64,000 nt of DNA from Antrihabitans auranticaus (GTDB lineage Bacteria; Actinomycetota; Actinomycetes; Mycobacteriales; Mycobacteriaceae). This document shows, in pieces, positions 62,023 to 64,000 of this stretch (within the stretch, counting starts at the first letter, position 1; each line of letters starts with the position of its first letter). The position numbers and the translations under genes are program-made. The stretch spans positions 124,001-188,000 of the forward strand of contig NZ_JAEMNW010000007.1 of assembly GCF_016481275.1 (NCBI RefSeq). Reading direction: 5' to 3'. The notes under the pieces are model-generated. The model saw only the letters and a list, made by a program, of their open reading frames with translations, had not been told where the DNA came from and made no database searches.

Positions 62023-62205
62023 ATGTCCGACGACAGCGAGGCGCACTGGTGGTTCTGTGTCGAGCATCAGAAGCCCGAGCACGGGAATGTCTGTGGCTCA
62101 CGCAATCGGCTCGGTCCTTTTCCCGACGAGGCGACGGCAGCGCGTGCTCCCGAGATAGCCAGGGAACGCACTGCCGCCGCCGACCGGTACGACGAAGAGG
62201 GTTAG
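62023..62205 (+). CDS. Small conserved actinobacterial protein
   Basis: 60 aa from the ATG at 62023. HWWFCVEHQKPEHG, NRLGPFPDEATAARA and two Cys residues match a family of short actinobacterial proteins with WFC..H and LGPF motifs, function unknown. The frame upstream of this ATG is not protein-like. Confidence 0.7.
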   Translation: MSDDSEAHWWFCVEHQKPEHGNVCGSRNRLGPFPDEATAARAPEIARERTAAADRYDEEG

Positions 62206-62217
62206 CCGGCAACGACT

Positions 62218-63072
62218 TCAGGACGTGGGTTTCGGTCGCTCGCGCTGCTCGGGGACCTGGAACTGATACGTGTCCGGGTCGGCGGCGGTCCACAATTCCT
62301 GTCCGAGGTCGCTGATCGTCAGGGTGTGTTTGACGTGTTTAGGCGAGCGGAAAGTCAGCTTCGCGCCCATGCCGATCTTGGCCTTGGCGGTCTCGTCGGC
62401 TTTCTCGATTTCCTCGTAGGTCTCGAGAATTTCGTACTGCTCGCGAAGCGTCTCGTCCTCGGGGCCGATGTCGACCAAGCCCAGTGCCTCCAGGTGGGAC
62501 ACGTATGACGTCACGGCGTCCGGTCGACGCACCCCCGCCTCGGTGCCGATCGTCGTCGCGTAGTCGAGCACATGCCGTTCGACGCCACCGGGAGGTCCGA
62601 CGCCGACGTTGATCAGCGGGCTGACGCGACCGTCGGACAACGCGTTCAGTATCCGGACCTCGTCGGGGACCAGTTGCAGCAACAGGCGCTTGAAGTTGGC
62701 TTCCGCCGCCTGCCGTGGACTTTGCCGGACGGATCGTTCGAGCAGTTCGTGCAGCATCGATCGCACCGACATCGTCGGATCCGGTGGGGCTGTGAATGTT
62801 TCGTCGTCGCGTTCAGCCGCCCCCGGATACAGCGACGACGCGGTTGAACTGCGCTCGTCGGAAAGCAGAACGTCGCGAAGTACCGACTCGGTCAGGGCGA
62901 TCGGGCGCCGAATCAACCCGATGGGCGTCATCCGTCCCGCGAACGCCAAACCGTCGATCGGGAGATGGCGAAGTCTGCGCGATGCACTCTCCAGCGCGCC
63001 GGCCAGGCTGCGCGTCGCGGTCACGACGGGTAGCGGGCGTAGTTCGTGCGGACCCGACTTCTCCTGGGCCAT
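62218..63072 (-). CDS. DUF4393-like protein (Abi-alpha related)
   Basis: 284 aa. The central block ANFKRLLLQLVPDEVRILNALSDGR and a C-terminal DTYQF segment resemble DUF4393, whose members include the abortive-infection protein Abi-alpha; the assignment is from memory and moderate. No signal peptide; a weak hydrophobic stretch around residue 45. Start ATG 63072. It precedes the DUF445 stop by 31 bp, so both may be one transcript. Confidence 0.6.
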   Translation of the reverse strand: MAQEKSGPHELRPLPVVTATRSLAGALESASRRLRHLPIDGLAFAGRMTPIGLIRRPIALTESVLRDVLLSDERSSTASSLYPGAAERDDETFTAPPDPTMSVRSMLHELLERSVRQSPRQAAEANFKRLLLQLVPDEVRILNALSDGRVSPLINVGVGPPGGVERHVLDYATTIGTEAGVRRPDAVTSYVSHLEALGLVDIGPEDETLREQYEILETYEEIEKADETAKAKIGMGAKLTFRSPKHVKHTLTISDLGQELWTAADPDTYQFQVPEQRERPKPTS

Positions 63073-63103
63073 GATTCGTCCTTCCCTCGAGCACTCGGAT
63101 GAG

Positions 63104-64000
63104 TTATCCCGCCCAGACCTGGATCACGACGTCCTGCAGGAGGCCGGCGAAGGCGCCCAAAACCGCACCCGTCGAGATCAGTGCCCATTCGTCTTGCTGG
63201 AACGCGGGACGCAGCACCTGCTCGAACTCTTCGGGCGGAAGCTCCCGCAGGCGGTCGGCGAGTAGGTGTTCGAGGTCCAGTGCTTCTGCGATGTAGTCCT
63301 CGGCGTTCGACATCGTCTCAGCGAGTGTGTTCATGACCCGTTCGGCCATGATCGTCCGCATTTTGTCGAAGTTTTCTGTTCCCGCAAGCGTTTTCACGAC
63401 AGGTCGGGCGATGCCGAGTTCGTCGTCGATCATTCTGCCGATGTGGTTGTCGAGAATCAGATAGAAGCGATCGGATTTCGGCCCGCGCAACATGGTCTCG
63501 ATAATTCCGTGCGGAGTCAGTACTTCTTCGGCGATGAGTTTGGCGAGTTCGGTGGACGCTTCGTCCTGATACTTCAGAAACAGTCCCTGCCAGGTGAATA
63601 GTCCGAGGTACTTCTTCGGACGCTTCGGATTGAACAGCAGGCCTTTGATGCAGAAAGCGTCCGTGGCCCAGCCGTTCAACGCACCCATCACCGGGTTCAC
63701 GATCGGCGAATGCAGAATGAGGTAGAAGACCAACTGCAGTATGCCGATGAAGAATCCGGCGACGAGTCCGAAGCGCCTGATGAACGCCCACTCGCGCTTG
63801 CCTGCCTGGCGGAAGATCCGCTGCAGGATGGTCTTGTCGTACACGAGCTTTCGGGTTGTGAGCGACTTCAGATCGAGAACGTCGTCGACATTCTCCCGCA
63901 CGTCGACCATGATCTGTTCGATTGCGCCGGGTGCCCGCTCGCGCATGCGTGCAATAAGGCGATCCTTGACGATGCCGGGCATGTTTCCCCAGAGTTCCGG
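63104..64000 (-). CDS. DUF445 membrane protein, 5' end cut by window edge
   Basis: The frame is open to the window edge (six codons beyond the ATG at 63982, coding PELWGN), so this ATG is probably internal. Seen: helical N-terminal part, membrane hairpin FGLVAGFFIGILQLVFYLIL followed by the DUF445 hallmark NPVMGALNGWATDAFCIKGLLFNPKRPKKYLG, and a terminal membrane segment WALISTGAVLGAFAGLLQDVVIQ. The ALNGWATDAFC block is the conserved family core. Function unknown. Confidence 0.85.
   Translation of the reverse strand, partial: PELWGNMPGIVKDRLIARMRERAPGAIEQIMVDVRENVDDVLDLKSLTTRKLVYDKTILQRIFRQAGKREWAFIRRFGLVAGFFIGILQLVFYLILHSPIVNPVMGALNGWATDAFCIKGLLFNPKRPKKYLGLFTWQGLFLKYQDEASTELAKLIAEEVLTPHGIIETMLRGPKSDRFYLILDNHIGRMIDDELGIARPVVKTLAGTENFDKMRTIMAERVMNTLAETMSNAEDYIAEALDLEHLLADRLRELPPEEFEQVLRPAFQQDEWALISTGAVLGAFAGLLQDVVIQVWAG

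Overview
The window is high-GC actinobacterial DNA from a mycolic-acid-producing member of the Mycobacteriales, most like the Rhodococcus/Nocardia group. The evidence is gene content and order: a menaquinone (men) block arranged as in Mycobacterium, a fused HadA-HadB mycolate dehydratase, a complete Mce lipid importer with its own MceG ATPase, an IdeR-type iron box, and many GTG or leaderless starts. No insertion sequence, phage gene, CRISPR array, rRNA or replication origin was seen; the window reads as core chromosome with a more variable right-hand third. The species assignment is inferred, because no 16S gene is present.

Layout. Positions 1-5000: the 3' part of a SARP/AfsR-like regulator converges on a DrrAB-type ABC exporter; the region between the exporter and the divergent DUF5313 gene holds four CTTGC repeats spaced 10-11 bp. 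Positions 5000-22300: menE, two DUF3349 genes, a Pit phosphate transporter, menB, a hotdog thioesterase, menC, an IdeR-boxed siderophore-interacting reductase, menD, mgtA, menG, menJ, a polyprenyl synthase, htpX and a YajQ protein. Positions 22400-30400: tRNA-Tyr, -Thr, -Met and -Trp, rpmG, hadAB, secE, nusG, rplK, rplA, an unrecognised decapeptide-repeat protein, a hydrolase, rplJ and rplL. Positions 30500-41700: mceG, yrbEA, yrbEB, mceA-F and two Mce-associated genes, tightly overlapped as one operon. Positions 42100-49700: rpoB and rpoC with a strong terminator. Positions 49700-64000: aldo/keto reductase with a divergent MmyB-type regulator, a secreted protein, SixA phosphatase, FprB, two thioesterases with a TetR gene, a PEBP-FUSC pair with another TetR gene, an Mtb12-like lipoprotein with an MFS exporter, a DUF4393 protein and a truncated DUF445 protein.

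How the genes fit together. MenD, MenC, MenE, MenB, a candidate DHNA-CoA thioesterase, MenG and MenJ make and reduce menaquinone, with a polyprenyl synthase for the side chain; menA, menF and menH are not in the window. HadAB (fatty acid elongation for mycolates), MgtA (lipoglycan mannosylation) and Mce (lipid import) serve the envelope. The ribosomal, SecE-NusG and RpoBC genes form the conserved transcription-translation block, into which the Mce operon is inserted.

Cross-cutting patterns seen directly: at least eleven start codons lie 6-7 nt after a TANNNT hexamer (leaderless transcripts); four convergent gene pairs share one CTAG as both stop codons; several genes carry 16-21 bp tandem duplications at or near their 3' ends.
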